NCBI RefSeq assembly: GCF_000526995.1
Contig: NZ_AZUI01000001.1
Coordinates: 2,418,001 to 2,482,000 of the forward strand
Length of the DNA stretch: 64,000 nucleotides
Direction: 5' to 3'
From: Lacrimispora indolis DSM 755
Lineage (GTDB): Bacteria > Bacillota > Clostridia > Lachnospirales > Lachnospiraceae
Under the pieces are notes generated by a model, which was given only the letters and a program-made list of their open reading frames with translations, did no database searches and was not told the origin of the DNA. The translations under genes and the position numbers were made by a program. Positions 45,239 through 54,302 of the stretch are shown in pieces (position 1 is the stretch's first letter; each line of letters begins with the position of its first letter).

Positions 45239-45835
45239 ATGAAAAAGTTTACAATTACCATTACCCGGGAATTCGGAAGCCTGGGGCGTTCCATCGCCAA
45301 AGAGCTGTCCAGAGAGCTGGGGGTGGAATTCTATGATCGTGATATTGTGGAGGAGGTTGCAAAGCAGCTGAACCTGCCGGTTTCCACGGTCAGCGATGAA
45401 GAAGAAAAATCAAAGCAGAGCTTTTTGCCCCGGATGTTTCCGTTGGGAACGGACGAGGCATATATACAGGATATTATCTTTGATGTGCAAAAGGGCATTA
45501 TTCTGGATCTGGCAAGAAGGACCAGCTGCATCCTGGTAGGAAGGTGCTCCGATTACTTACTGGAAAAAGAAAAGAACAACATCAACATTTTCATCTATGC
45601 ACCTTATGAAAAAAGGCTGGAAAACTGTGTGAACGCTCTTGGCATGACTGAGGGTGAGGCAAAGCGGATGATCGCGTCTGTTGACAGGGCCAGAAATGCC
45701 TATCATAAGAAATACGCCGGTTACCTTCCAGGTGATCCGGAGCATAAGAATCTGATGATCGACTCTTCCCTTCTTGGAGTCACGGGAACCGCAAAGCTGA
45801 TTGCACAGATCGTGCACCAGCTGTATGGTGAATAA
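45239..45835 (+). CDS. Cytidylate kinase-like family protein
   Basis: 198 residues of the cytidylate-kinase-like family, separate from true Cmk. ITITREFGSLGRSIAKELSR replaces the canonical P-loop, followed by VEFYDRDIVEEVAKQLNLP, SCILVGRCSDYLLE and a lid region with RMIASVDRARNAYHKKY. The natural substrate is not established. AGGGAGGAAC precedes the ATG. It follows the amino-acid transporter closely; a terminator ends the unit. Confidence 0.85.
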   Translation: MKKFTITITREFGSLGRSIAKELSRELGVEFYDRDIVEEVAKQLNLPVSTVSDEEEKSKQSFLPRMFPLGTDEAYIQDIIFDVQKGIILDLARRTSCILVGRCSDYLLEKEKNNINIFIYAPYEKRLENCVNALGMTEGEAKRMIASVDRARNAYHKKYAGYLPGDPEHKNLMIDSSLLGVTGTAKLIAQIVHQLYGE

Positions 45836-45859
45836 TCAGAATGGGAAGCTTTTTATAAG

Positions 45860-45924
45860 AACAGGCCTTTTTGGTGAAGCATGGGTGAAAGCCCCGGTTT
45901 TTCGCCGGAGAGGCCTGTTTTATT
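45860..45924 (+). terminator. Terminator behind cytidylate kinase-like gene
   Basis: AACAGGCCT (45860-) pairs with AGGCCTGTT (45911-), with an inner CCGG/CCGG stem around TTTTTCG, then TTTATT. Confidence 0.7.
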
Positions 45925-46110
45925 GTGTAGAGGAAGCTTACGGGTGTTGGACAGGTGATTGCTCCTGTTAGGTAAGTCATATCAGTACTGTAAAAAATTA
46001 TTGATATTTGGAAAGACTGGAATGAAACAGGAGAAAAGGGTCGGCTGGCAGGGCTGGAGTTAAGACGGCATATCAGTTTCACAAATATGTGGAGGCAGGA
46101 GGAAAGGAAC

Positions 46111-47040
46111 GTGCGTTACAGATTAAAGAAAAGGCTGGTTCCTGTGGGAGCGGATGAGATGATTCCCGAAGGAGAAGCTCTTGTGGAGATCATGACTAAG
46201 GAAGAATACTGGAAAACCTATCATACCAGGTATGAGGATCATCTGCTGATGAGAAACTTAGAAAAGGCCCAGTACTGCAGAGCAGACTTATTAAAGGACT
46301 GTGCCATAGGAACCCTTGTTATTCCTATTAAAAAGGAGCTTTTAGGCAGGCCTGCTGTATTTGGCTATTACATGGACCGGAACCGGCTCATATTCATTGA
46401 TAACAGCGGAGAAGCGGAAAGAATGCTTCATGAGATGGAACGGATCCAGATCTTTGATAAAACCTGTGTCTCCCATATACTTTTTGAATTCCTGGAGTAT
46501 CAGGTAAGAGATGAGATTGAATTTTTGCAGAAGTATGAGGAGCGGCTGGGAGAAATGGAAGACCGGATCATGAGCGGCAGAAGAGACCGGAGCGATGTTC
46601 CAGGAGCTATACTAAAGGCGAGAAAGGAGCTGGCAAGGATATCCTCCTATTATGGCCAGCTTTTGAATATCAGCCAGACCCTGACAGAAAATTACAATGG
46701 CCTGTTAAAGGATGAGGAATGTGCCTTGTTCCACCTGTTTTCCGGCCGTATGTCAAGACTCTCGGAGTACGGGAAGGAGCTGAGAGAATATGCGCTGCAG
46801 ATACGGGAAATGTACCAGGTACACATGGATATGAAGCAGAACCATGCGCTGTCCTTTCTCACCATGGTGACCGCCATTTTCATGCCCCTTACGCTGATTG
46901 CCGGCTGGTATGGCATGAATTTTAAAAACATGCCGGAGCTTAACTGGGATTATGGCTATCTGGTCTGTGTGGGAGCCAGCATTTTGATCCTCCTGGGAGA
47001 GATATGGTATTTTAATAAGAACGGGTGGCTAAAGAAATAG
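46111..47040 (+). CDS. corA: CorA-family magnesium transporter
   Basis: 309 residues. A long soluble N-terminal domain with coiled-coil helices (DEIEFLQKYEERLGEMEDRI) is followed by two C-terminal transmembrane helices with the diagnostic YGMNF motif and NMPELNW loop. GTG 46111 is chosen because AGGAGG lies eight bases upstream; the in-frame ATG 46087 has no site. Imports Mg2+ (or Co2+/Ni2+) down its gradient. Confidence 0.92.
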   Translation: MRYRLKKRLVPVGADEMIPEGEALVEIMTKEEYWKTYHTRYEDHLLMRNLEKAQYCRADLLKDCAIGTLVIPIKKELLGRPAVFGYYMDRNRLIFIDNSGEAERMLHEMERIQIFDKTCVSHILFEFLEYQVRDEIEFLQKYEERLGEMEDRIMSGRRDRSDVPGAILKARKELARISSYYGQLLNISQTLTENYNGLLKDEECALFHLFSGRMSRLSEYGKELREYALQIREMYQVHMDMKQNHALSFLTMVTAIFMPLTLIAGWYGMNFKNMPELNWDYGYLVCVGASILILLGEIWYFNKNGWLKK

Positions 47041-47101
47041 AAAGCAAAGATTATAAATTTTACTGAATGTAAAAAAACATAAAAAATTAAAACCATGTCC
47101 C

Positions 47102-47130
47102 TTGACACTCAAAAAGAACTCTGCTATAAT
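47102..47130 (+). promoter_or_regulatory. Promoter of DEAD-box helicase
   Basis: Perfect TTGACA (47102-47107), 17-bp spacer, perfect TATAAT (47125-47130). This is the only consensus-perfect sigma-A promoter found in the window. Confidence 0.9.
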
Positions 47131-47145
47131 ATACATTTGTGTGAA

Positions 47146-47193
47146 GCGAGAGGATGAAGGTCTGAAACGTGCCTGCTACCTCTCGTTTTGTTT
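47146..47193 (+). terminator. Leader terminator (attenuator candidate) before DEAD-box helicase
   Basis: Stem GCGAGAGG (47146-47153) with CCTCTCG (47179-47185), 25-nt loop, then TTTTGTTT. It starts about ten nucleotides after the predicted transcription start and lies 70 bp before the helicase ATG, so it should reduce read-through unless antagonised. Confidence 0.72.
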
Positions 47194-47262
47194 GCGAAAA
47201 GTGTGTGCGAGGCCGACGGCAACATGGGAACCCGGTTGGCCGTAAGAAAGGATCAAGCATTT

Positions 47263-48942
47263 ATGGAAACAGTTAGATTTGATGAATTACAGTTAGATGA
47301 AAGAATTCTGCGGGCAGTAGCGGATATGGGATTTGAAGAGGCATCCCCCATTCAGGCCCAGGCCATTCCGGTCCAGGCAGAGGGCAGGGATATTATTGGC
47401 CAGGCTCAGACAGGAACCGGAAAAACGGCAGCCTTTGGTATCCCTCTGTTACAGAAAGTTGACCCTAAGGTGAAAAAGCTTCAGGCGGTTGCCCTCTGTC
47501 CTACCAGAGAGCTTGCCATTCAGGTGGCAGATGAAATCCGCAGGCTTGCAAAATATATGCATGGTGTTAAGGTTGTTCCCATTTACGGGGGACAGGATAT
47601 TGTAAAACAGATTCGTTCTTTGAAAGACGGCACCCAGATTATCATTGGAACTCCGGGACGCGTGATGGACCATATGCGCAGAAAGACCGTGAAATTCGAT
47701 CATGTTCATACGGTGGTCATGGATGAAGCTGATGAAATGCTGAATATGGGCTTTCTGGAGGATATGGAAACTATTTTAAGCCAGCTTCCAGAGGAGAGGC
47801 AGACAGTTATGTTCTCCGCTACCATGCCTTCAGCCATCATGGAAATCGCCAGAAAGTTCCAGAAGGATCCGGTGACTGTTAAGGTGGTGAAGAAGGAGCT
47901 GACTGTTCCAAAGGTGACCCAGTATTATTATGAGGTAAAGCCAAAGAGCAAGGTAGAGGTTATGTGCCGTCTCCTTGACATGTATGCTCCAAAGCTGTCT
48001 GTTGCCTTCTGCAACACCAAGAAGCAGGTAGACGAGCTTGTACAGGCTCTTCAGGGACGGGGATACTTTGCGGAAGGACTTCATGGAGATTTAAAGCAGA
48101 TCCAGCGTGACCGGGTCATGGGCAGCTTCCGTAACGGTAAGACGGAGATCCTTGTGGCAACCGACGTGGCAGCCCGTGGAATCGACGTAGACGACGTAGA
48201 AGCCGTATTCAATTACGACCTTCCCCAGGATGATGAATATTATGTTCACAGAATCGGCCGTACCGGCCGTGCTGGCCGTGAAGGCATTGCGTTCAGCTTT
48301 GTAGTTGGTAAAGAGGTTTATAAGCTTCGTGACATTCAGCGTTACTGCAAGACCAAGATCGTTCCTCAGGCTATCCCATCTTTAAATGACGTAACAGCCA
48401 TAAAGGTGGATAAGATTTTAGAGTCCGTGGCGGACACCATCGGAGATACAGATTTAAGCAAGACAGTGAACATCATTGAAAAGAAGCTTTTGGAAGAAGA
48501 TTACACTTCTCTTGACCTGGCAGCTGCATTGCTTAAAATGATGATGGGTGAGGAAAATGAGGATATCATCGATACAAGAGAGCCTCGTTCCCTTGATACC
48601 CTGGATAATCTCTACGGCGGCGGAAGCCGGGGACGCAGCAGTAGCAGCAGAAACGGAAACGGCCGGGGAGGAAGATACGATTCTTCTCCCAGAGAAGATA
48701 TGGCCCGTCTGTTCATTAATATCGGAAAGAATCAGAATGTGAAGCCGGGAGATATCCTTGGAGCCATTGCCGGAGAATCCGGTATGCCTGGAAAGATGGT
48801 TGGAAGCATTGACATGTATGACAAGTATACCTTTGTAGAGGTGCCGAGAGAAAACGCTGACGCCATATTACAGGCCATGAAGGATGTAAAGATCAAAGGA
48901 AAAAATATCCATATGGAAAAAGCCAACGGAAAAGGCAGATAA
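47263..48942 (+). CDS. DEAD-box ATP-dependent RNA helicase (DeaD/CshA/DbpA type)
   Basis: 559 residues. Motifs in order: Q-motif (GFEEASPIQAQAIP), I AQTGTGKTA, Ia PTRELAIQ, II DEADEML, III SAT, and VI HRIGRTGRAGR. A Gly/Ser/Arg-rich linker (~465-490) precedes a C-terminal DbpA-type RNA-binding domain (MARLFINIGKNQNVKPGDIL...VGSIDMYDKYTFVEVP). It unwinds structured RNA, probably in ribosome assembly or cold adaptation. ATG 47263 follows AAAGGA. The strong promoter plus leader terminator suggests controlled high expression. Confidence 0.95.
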   Translation: METVRFDELQLDERILRAVADMGFEEASPIQAQAIPVQAEGRDIIGQAQTGTGKTAAFGIPLLQKVDPKVKKLQAVALCPTRELAIQVADEIRRLAKYMHGVKVVPIYGGQDIVKQIRSLKDGTQIIIGTPGRVMDHMRRKTVKFDHVHTVVMDEADEMLNMGFLEDMETILSQLPEERQTVMFSATMPSAIMEIARKFQKDPVTVKVVKKELTVPKVTQYYYEVKPKSKVEVMCRLLDMYAPKLSVAFCNTKKQVDELVQALQGRGYFAEGLHGDLKQIQRDRVMGSFRNGKTEILVATDVAARGIDVDDVEAVFNYDLPQDDEYYVHRIGRTGRAGREGIAFSFVVGKEVYKLRDIQRYCKTKIVPQAIPSLNDVTAIKVDKILESVADTIGDTDLSKTVNIIEKKLLEEDYTSLDLAAALLKMMMGEENEDIIDTREPRSLDTLDNLYGGGSRGRSSSSRNGNGRGGRYDSSPREDMARLFINIGKNQNVKPGDILGAIAGESGMPGKMVGSIDMYDKYTFVEVPRENADAILQAMKDVKIKGKNIHMEKANGKGR

Positions 48943-48949
48943 ATTTCCG

Positions 48950-49010
48950 GGAGCTGGACGAGGAAGGAAGACAACATGTCTTACCGGAGCCGTCTTGCTC
49001 CTGTTTTTTT
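48950..49010 (+). terminator. Terminator of DEAD-box helicase
   Basis: GGAGC..GACG (48950-48960) pairs with CGTC..GCTCC (48991-49001) with an inner AAGAC/GTCTT hairpin, followed by TGTTTTTTT. Confidence 0.7.
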
Positions 49011-49141
49011 GTCTTGGGGGAGGGCCATAGGTTTCTTGCAAGGTTTTCTTGTTTTTTGTGGAAAAAGAAGTTAGAATAAGGTCAGGATGTGGATATGGTG
49101 TGTGGGTGATGTAGGATTGAGGTGGGGGCTGGGGGGAGTTT

Positions 49142-49491
49142 GAGAAGGTATTGGTTTGAGGTGGAGTTGGTTTGGGGAAGGATTTGGTTGAGGAAGGATT
49201 GGGTTGAGGAAGGATTGGGTTGAGGAAGGTTTGGGTTGAGGAAGGATTGGGTTGAGGAAAGTTTGGGTTGAGGAAGAATTGGCTTGAGGAAGAATTGGCT
49301 AGAGGAAGGTTTGTTTTAGGAAGAATTGGCTTGAGGAAGATTTGACTTGAGGAAGATTTGACTTGAGGAAGATTTGTTTTGAGGTGGATTTGGTTTGAAA
49401 AGTATTGGTTTGAAAATGCTTTGTTTTGAGGAGATTTTGGTTTGGGAATGCTTGGGTCTGAGGAAGTTTTGCTTGAAAATGTTTTTGGCTT
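49142..49491. repeat. Degenerate 16-bp minisatellite, about 22 units
   Basis: Tandem units close to GAGGAAGRTTTGGGTT follow each other with a 16-bp period (for example at 49190, 49206, 49222, 49238, 49254, 49270, 49286, 49302). A few 15- or 17-bp units occur from 49318 on. The + strand has almost no C. Because 16 is not a multiple of three, no frame repeats every unit; the 285-codon minus-strand frame across it is a by-product. It fills the gap between the helicase terminator and rlmD. Confidence 0.9.
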
Positions 49492-49537
49492 GGCAGGGCA
49501 GCCAAACCTGAAGTGTATATATAAACTGGAGGTTATG

Positions 49538-50905
49538 ATGGCAGAGTGGAAGAAGAATGATAGAATAGAGGTAATAATTGAAGATATGAGCGAAACTGGG
49601 GAGGGAATCGGAAAGACTGATGGATTTACCTGGTTTATTAAAGATACGGTTATTGGAGACAGGGTTGAGGCCAAGGTGATGAAAACTAAAAAATCATATG
49701 GTTTCGCAAAGCTGGAACGGATCACGGAGCCGTCTTTAAACCGTGTAATACCTAAGTGTCCGGTTGCCGGCCCATGTGGTGGCTGTCAGCTTCAGGCAAT
49801 GGATTATGAGGAACAGCTCCGGTATAAGGAACGGAAGATTTATAATAATATCACCAGGATCGGCGGTTTTTCTGAAGTTCCTATGCTGCCTATTATGGGA
49901 ATGGACGAGCCTTGGAGATACAGGAATAAGGCACAGTTTCCATGGGGATTGGATAAGGACGGTAATATTATTACGGGGTTTTATGCGGGGCGTACCCATT
50001 CCATCATAGGGTGTGAGGACTGTCTCCTGGGGATAGAGGAGAACCAGGAGGTTTTAAGGCGGATTAAGGCACATATGGAGAGGTATCATTTGCTGCCTTA
50101 TGATGAGGCTACTCATAAGGGACTGGTCAGGCATACTTTGATCCGTAAAGGGTTCCGGACAGGGGAAATTATGGTCTGTCAGGTTATTAATGGCAGCAGT
50201 TTGCCACATAGCGGGGAATTGGTGGAGAGCCTTCTGGAAATCAAGGGTATGGCCAGCATTTCCTTTAATATTAATAAGGAGAGAACCAATGTGATCCTTG
50301 GAGATCGGGTGGAAAACCTTTACGGGCCGGGGTATATTACAGATTATATTGGAGAGGTGAAATACCGCATTTCTCCTCTGTCCTTTTATCAGGTTAATCC
50401 GGTGCAGACGGAAAAGCTTTATGGCACTGCCCTTGAATATGCAGGACTGACAGGCGGGGAAACGGTTTGGGATCTTTACTGCGGCATTGGGACGATCTCT
50501 CTTTTCCTGGCGCAAAAGGCAAAGAAGGTGTATGGAGTGGAGATTGTGCCCCAGGCCATCGAGGATGCCAGGGAAAATGCCAGGTTGAATGGGATTGATA
50601 ATGTGGAGTTTTTTGTGGGGAAGGCGGAAGAAGTATTGCCGGAGCAGCATGAAAAGAATCATGTGTATGCGGATGTGATCGTGGTTGATCCTCCCAGAAA
50701 GGGCTGTGATGCGGCGTGTTTGGATATCATTGTAAAGATGGGACCGAAAAGAGTGGTTTATGTGAGCTGTGATTCGGCTACTTTGGCGAGGGATATGAAG
50801 TATTTGGCGGAGAGAGGGTATGAGGTGAAGAAGGTTAGAGGGTGTGATATGTTTCCGCAGGCTCTGCATGTGGAAACGGTTGCATTGCTCGTGCGGAAAC
50901 CTTGA
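49538..50905 (+). CDS. rlmD: 23S rRNA (uracil-C5)-methyltransferase, RlmD/RumA family
   Basis: 455 residues. N-terminal TRAM domain (IEVIIEDMSETGEGIGKTDG), an Fe-S cluster cysteine motif (KCPVAGPCGGCQLQ), SAM-binding motif I (VWDLYCGIGTISLFLA), the DPPRKGCD loop, and the catalytic YVSCDSATLARD. It methylates a uridine of 23S rRNA. ATG 49538 is preferred over ATG 49535 (GGAGG five versus two bases upstream). The 3' end encoding HVETVALLVRK is the known insertion target class for integrative elements in Firmicutes, and the accessory region starts directly behind it. Confidence 0.92.
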   Translation: MAEWKKNDRIEVIIEDMSETGEGIGKTDGFTWFIKDTVIGDRVEAKVMKTKKSYGFAKLERITEPSLNRVIPKCPVAGPCGGCQLQAMDYEEQLRYKERKIYNNITRIGGFSEVPMLPIMGMDEPWRYRNKAQFPWGLDKDGNIITGFYAGRTHSIIGCEDCLLGIEENQEVLRRIKAHMERYHLLPYDEATHKGLVRHTLIRKGFRTGEIMVCQVINGSSLPHSGELVESLLEIKGMASISFNINKERTNVILGDRVENLYGPGYITDYIGEVKYRISPLSFYQVNPVQTEKLYGTALEYAGLTGGETVWDLYCGIGTISLFLAQKAKKVYGVEIVPQAIEDARENARLNGIDNVEFFVGKAEEVLPEQHEKNHVYADVIVVDPPRKGCDAACLDIIVKMGPKRVVYVSCDSATLARDMKYLAERGYEVKKVRGCDMFPQALHVETVALLVRKP

Positions 50906-51194
50906 TTCTAGGCGGGGTTGCGGGTTTTTCAGTGTAAAATGAAGTTGTGTTTTTGCGGAAGGTGAGATGGATAAGTTTTCGCAGATAAGGGGACGGGGAT
51001 AACGCCGGATAGTTTAAAAATGAGGGTTTTGTTGGATAAAAGATACAATCTTGCAAAATGTATATTCGGCGGCAAAACTATTAGTTGGTATCGACTTTAG
51101 TATTAGGATTGTTTTAGTCAACTCTTTTTCTGTGTAAAAACTCGTAGTGTATGATGTAATTTGAACTGATAATAGATAAGAGGGGGATATTCTA

Positions 51195-52667
51195 ATGATT
51201 GATGTTGAAACAATCAGAATAAATTCAGTAGAAGAATATTATCAAATAGTTGAGAAGTACAAAGGCAATAATTTATTCAGAGGTCAAGCTGTTTCTGAGT
51301 GGGATATAGTTCCAGGGGCATTTCGAGGGAATTGTGTGAAGGATAAGGTGGCAGAAGAATGTCGAAAATTTAGTCTAGTTCAGACGGAAGAGGTTTTAAA
51401 GAAAATACTAGAATTACAGCATTGGGGTGAGAAGACACGTTTATGTGATTTGTCTATAAATCCGTCTGTGTCACTTTATTTTGTAATAGAAGACGATACA
51501 CAACATGATAAAGATGGGGCTGTTTTTATAATCGATAGAGATAAAGCATGCAATTTTAACAGTGTACAAATAAAAATTTTGATGCGAATAGCACAAGGGG
51601 ATTTATATAACTTTCGAGTAATAAAGGATGCAGTGAAAAATGAATTACACCTAGATCTATCTGATGAAGAAATTAAAGAAGCTATTACAAAAAATGCTGT
51701 TATTGATTATGACATGGGTATAGCGTATTCAAACCCTAGAGCAATAATACAAGGAGGAACAGGTATATATTTTGGTTATGCTTTTGACCGTAAAGACAAT
51801 TTAGTGGAAAAAGGGAGCTTGGATATTGAAGGAATTATCAAAAAGATAATTATTCCACATGATATAAAACCCCAAATTATTGAATATCTAAATACGATTG
51901 GAATTTATGGTGATTTGCTTTATGATAAGGCAAAAGCTGTGTCAAACAGTAGACTGTCATTTGATATCCAAGAATTTGAAAATAGAGAAAAATCTTTTGG
52001 TCAAAAAGTAACATTGGGTGTATATGTGTCCGAGTTGTCATTTACCGATGATGATATTCAAAGGATTGTAGATGAAGTATACATAAAATACAAGACCCAA
52101 TATGGCAAATCGGCAAGAATATGGATTAATGTGTATCATGATTTAGAAGATAGGAGACTTACCAGTTCTAATTGGATTGCGAGAACGATTCCTGATAGTA
52201 ATTTCACTAATTATAATTTAATATTTAATGAAAATTATCGAACTTCAAGAATGATTAATTTAAATAAGGAAATTTCTATATTTGAAATTATGGGTTTAAC
52301 AGAACCAATTGTTAAAGAATGTAAACAATTTTTGTTAGAAGTAGAACGTGCATATGATTTATTCCAAAATAGATATATTATGAGAGATAAATATGGCGAA
52401 GTTTTAAATATGGCTTATATTAAACGACATAAAATAATTTTCGGTGATTTAAATGATATAGAGCATGGCGGGGAGCGATATGATACGTACTATGAAAGTG
52501 CTTATAATTTTTGCCAAAGTGTTTACGATTTAGCTTGGGAACTTTGTAATGACATAGGAAAAGGGGAGCGAGATAGCTTTTTAGAGTGGCGTTATGACAA
52601 ATGGCATGAAAAGTGTTTGAGAAATTATGAATTATACTATTTAGCTGTAAGAAATCTATCAATTTAG
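51195..52667 (+). CDS. FRG-domain protein
   Basis: 490 residues. The N-terminal ~200 residues contain an FRG domain (NLFRGQAVSEWDIVPGAFRG; LQHWGEKTRLCDLSINPSVS), named for its Phe-Arg-Gly motif; its function is unknown and it recurs in phage-defence neighbourhoods. The remaining ~290 residues have no family I recognise. The gene is markedly more AT-rich than rlmD and its codon use differs from the iol or PTS genes, which indicates horizontal transfer. GAGGGGGAT precedes the ATG. It stands alone, with no partner in the same transcript. Confidence 0.8.
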   Translation: MIDVETIRINSVEEYYQIVEKYKGNNLFRGQAVSEWDIVPGAFRGNCVKDKVAEECRKFSLVQTEEVLKKILELQHWGEKTRLCDLSINPSVSLYFVIEDDTQHDKDGAVFIIDRDKACNFNSVQIKILMRIAQGDLYNFRVIKDAVKNELHLDLSDEEIKEAITKNAVIDYDMGIAYSNPRAIIQGGTGIYFGYAFDRKDNLVEKGSLDIEGIIKKIIIPHDIKPQIIEYLNTIGIYGDLLYDKAKAVSNSRLSFDIQEFENREKSFGQKVTLGVYVSELSFTDDDIQRIVDEVYIKYKTQYGKSARIWINVYHDLEDRRLTSSNWIARTIPDSNFTNYNLIFNENYRTSRMINLNKEISIFEIMGLTEPIVKECKQFLLEVERAYDLFQNRYIMRDKYGEVLNMAYIKRHKIIFGDLNDIEHGGERYDTYYESAYNFCQSVYDLAWELCNDIGKGERDSFLEWRYDKWHEKCLRNYELYYLAVRNLSI

Positions 52668-53153
52668 AACACAATAGAAGGAACTTGTCAAAAAGGAAAT
52701 TTAGATAATTAATATATTATTAAGAGGTGGGATATAGAAAAGTTGTTGCTGTTTCGAACTTGATATAGTAAAAAATATTATTATGCGAAAACAATGCATA
52801 CATTTCAGCAATGCATTTACTATTTAATGTGGGGTAAAGGGGGGTAAATTTTTACTAAGAGGGGTGAAAAATCATCAAAAGGGGTAATTCCCAAAGTTAG
52901 GTACTCTATAATAAAAAAGATAGGAAAATCTTTTGCCATGTAGTATAAAAGACAACTTTCACCGCAAGTGAAGACGGTGGTTCTGCTGGAAAAGAAAGCC
53001 CAGTAAGTCAAAGTATTTCAGGGAGTAAGGAAAAAGGACGTTTTGACCAAAGGCACGATATTTATTAACCTCAAAATGTAAGACTATACAGCTATTTAAC
53101 AGGCTATCAAAGCATTATGTGCCGATAAAGATTAAATTGGGGAGTGACGAGAA
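52668..53153 (+). other. Noncoding gap with remnant resembling an rlmD 3' end
   Basis: 486 bp without an intact gene. Positions 52965-53006 read CAAGTGAAGACGGTGGTTCT and onward to a TAA, encoding QVKTVVLLEKKAQ. This resembles the conserved C-terminus of RlmD-type enzymes (HVETVALLVRKP in the intact gene). Repeated AGGGGTAA-like stretches occur at 52835-52890. Otherwise I see nothing. Confidence 0.4.
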
Positions 53154-54118
53154 ATGAAAATGTGGATTGAGATGAGCCGTGACGAAAAACATGGGGGTGA
53201 TGAATGGGGATTTACAAAGTGTATCTGGGCTCCGACATATAAGAAAAGTGAAGGAGAAAAAAAGTCATGGCCATTTTGGTTAATGTGAATAAAGTGAAGA
53301 CTGGAGATATTGTCTTTCATCTTAGAGGAAAAGGGAAAAAGGCAGAATTTGTTGGATATTCAATTGCTAAGGCTGATGGTCATGAAACCTTGGAACGTCC
53401 TCCGAGCCCCGGAAGTTGGGCTTATTGTAGCAGTTTTTATAGAGCTTTTTTAAGCGACTTTATAAGATTTAATAAACCCATCAGTCTTTATCAATTATTC
53501 AAGGAACATAGTCTGGATTTTAAGAAGTATTATGAGCAAAAAGCCAAACCAAGGAATATATTTTATACAATACAATCGAATAGATTACAATGCTTAAACG
53601 GAGGATATCTGTCTGAAGTTGATGAAATGCTATTGGATATAATATTAGAGAATAACGAAGCGTCTGGTGAGGAAGGCTTTTCTGTTGGCTTATCCGTACC
53701 GACATCTGTGGCTATAAAACAAATAAAGGTTCGGGTAGGACATGCGCATTTTTCGGCTAATGTAAAAAATAATTATAATAATCGATGTTGCTTTCCGGAA
53801 TGTACGATTTCAGATAGGGAATTTTTAATTGCCTCTCATATTGCTAGGTGGGCCGATAATAGTGAAAAGCGTGGAGATACATCTAATGGTTTGTGTTTAT
53901 GTCCTATTCATGACAAAGCATTTGAATTGGGCTATTTCTCATTAGATAGTAACTTCAGAATATGCGTAAAAAAAAGGAGTGATCATAGTCAAATATTTAA
54001 AGCGTATATTTTGCGATATATAGGCATGACTATATCAAAAGGTCAAATAGAACCAGATCGTGTAGCTCTTGCGGAGCATAGAAGAAGGAGCAATATTTCA
54101 GATGAGAGTGGTAAATAA
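53154..54118 (+). pseudogene. HNH endonuclease interrupted by a frameshift
   Basis: A 44-codon frame from ATG 53154 (GGGGAG upstream) encodes MKMWIEMSRDEKHGGDEWGF and ends ...KSWPFWLM at TGA 53286. The continuation VNKVKTGDIVFHLRGKGKKA lies in the -1 frame, open from 53267 to 54118. Together they match one HNH-nuclease family whose N-terminal domain normally runs through WPFW into VKxGD. One base appears lost near 53280. The C-terminal HNH_2 domain is intact (RCCFPECTISDREFLIASHI, LCLCPIHDKAFELGYF). A slippery A AAA AAG at 53258-53264 means programmed -1 shifting cannot be excluded. It was probably a restriction-type nuclease. Confidence 0.72.
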
Positions 54119-54302
54119 CATACATTTAATTTGAAGTGTAGAGAAACTTTTGCTCTCTATATAAAAATGAAAGGTGGTTTTGCTACTCAATATAAAACTT
54201 CCAATCAAAGGAATGTGAGAAACTATTTTTTAACCTTTAAGGAAACTTTGTTTTGCACAGAGTGTGAGGCATTCCATTAAAGATACAGAAGAGGTTTGAT
54301 GT

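Noticed and set aside
48868..49725. 285-codon open frame on the minus strand, Pro/Ser/Asn-rich
   Set aside because: It runs through the 16-bp minisatellite and overlaps the 3' end of the helicase and the 5' end of rlmD. The openness comes from the absence of C on the + strand, and there is no ribosome-binding site.
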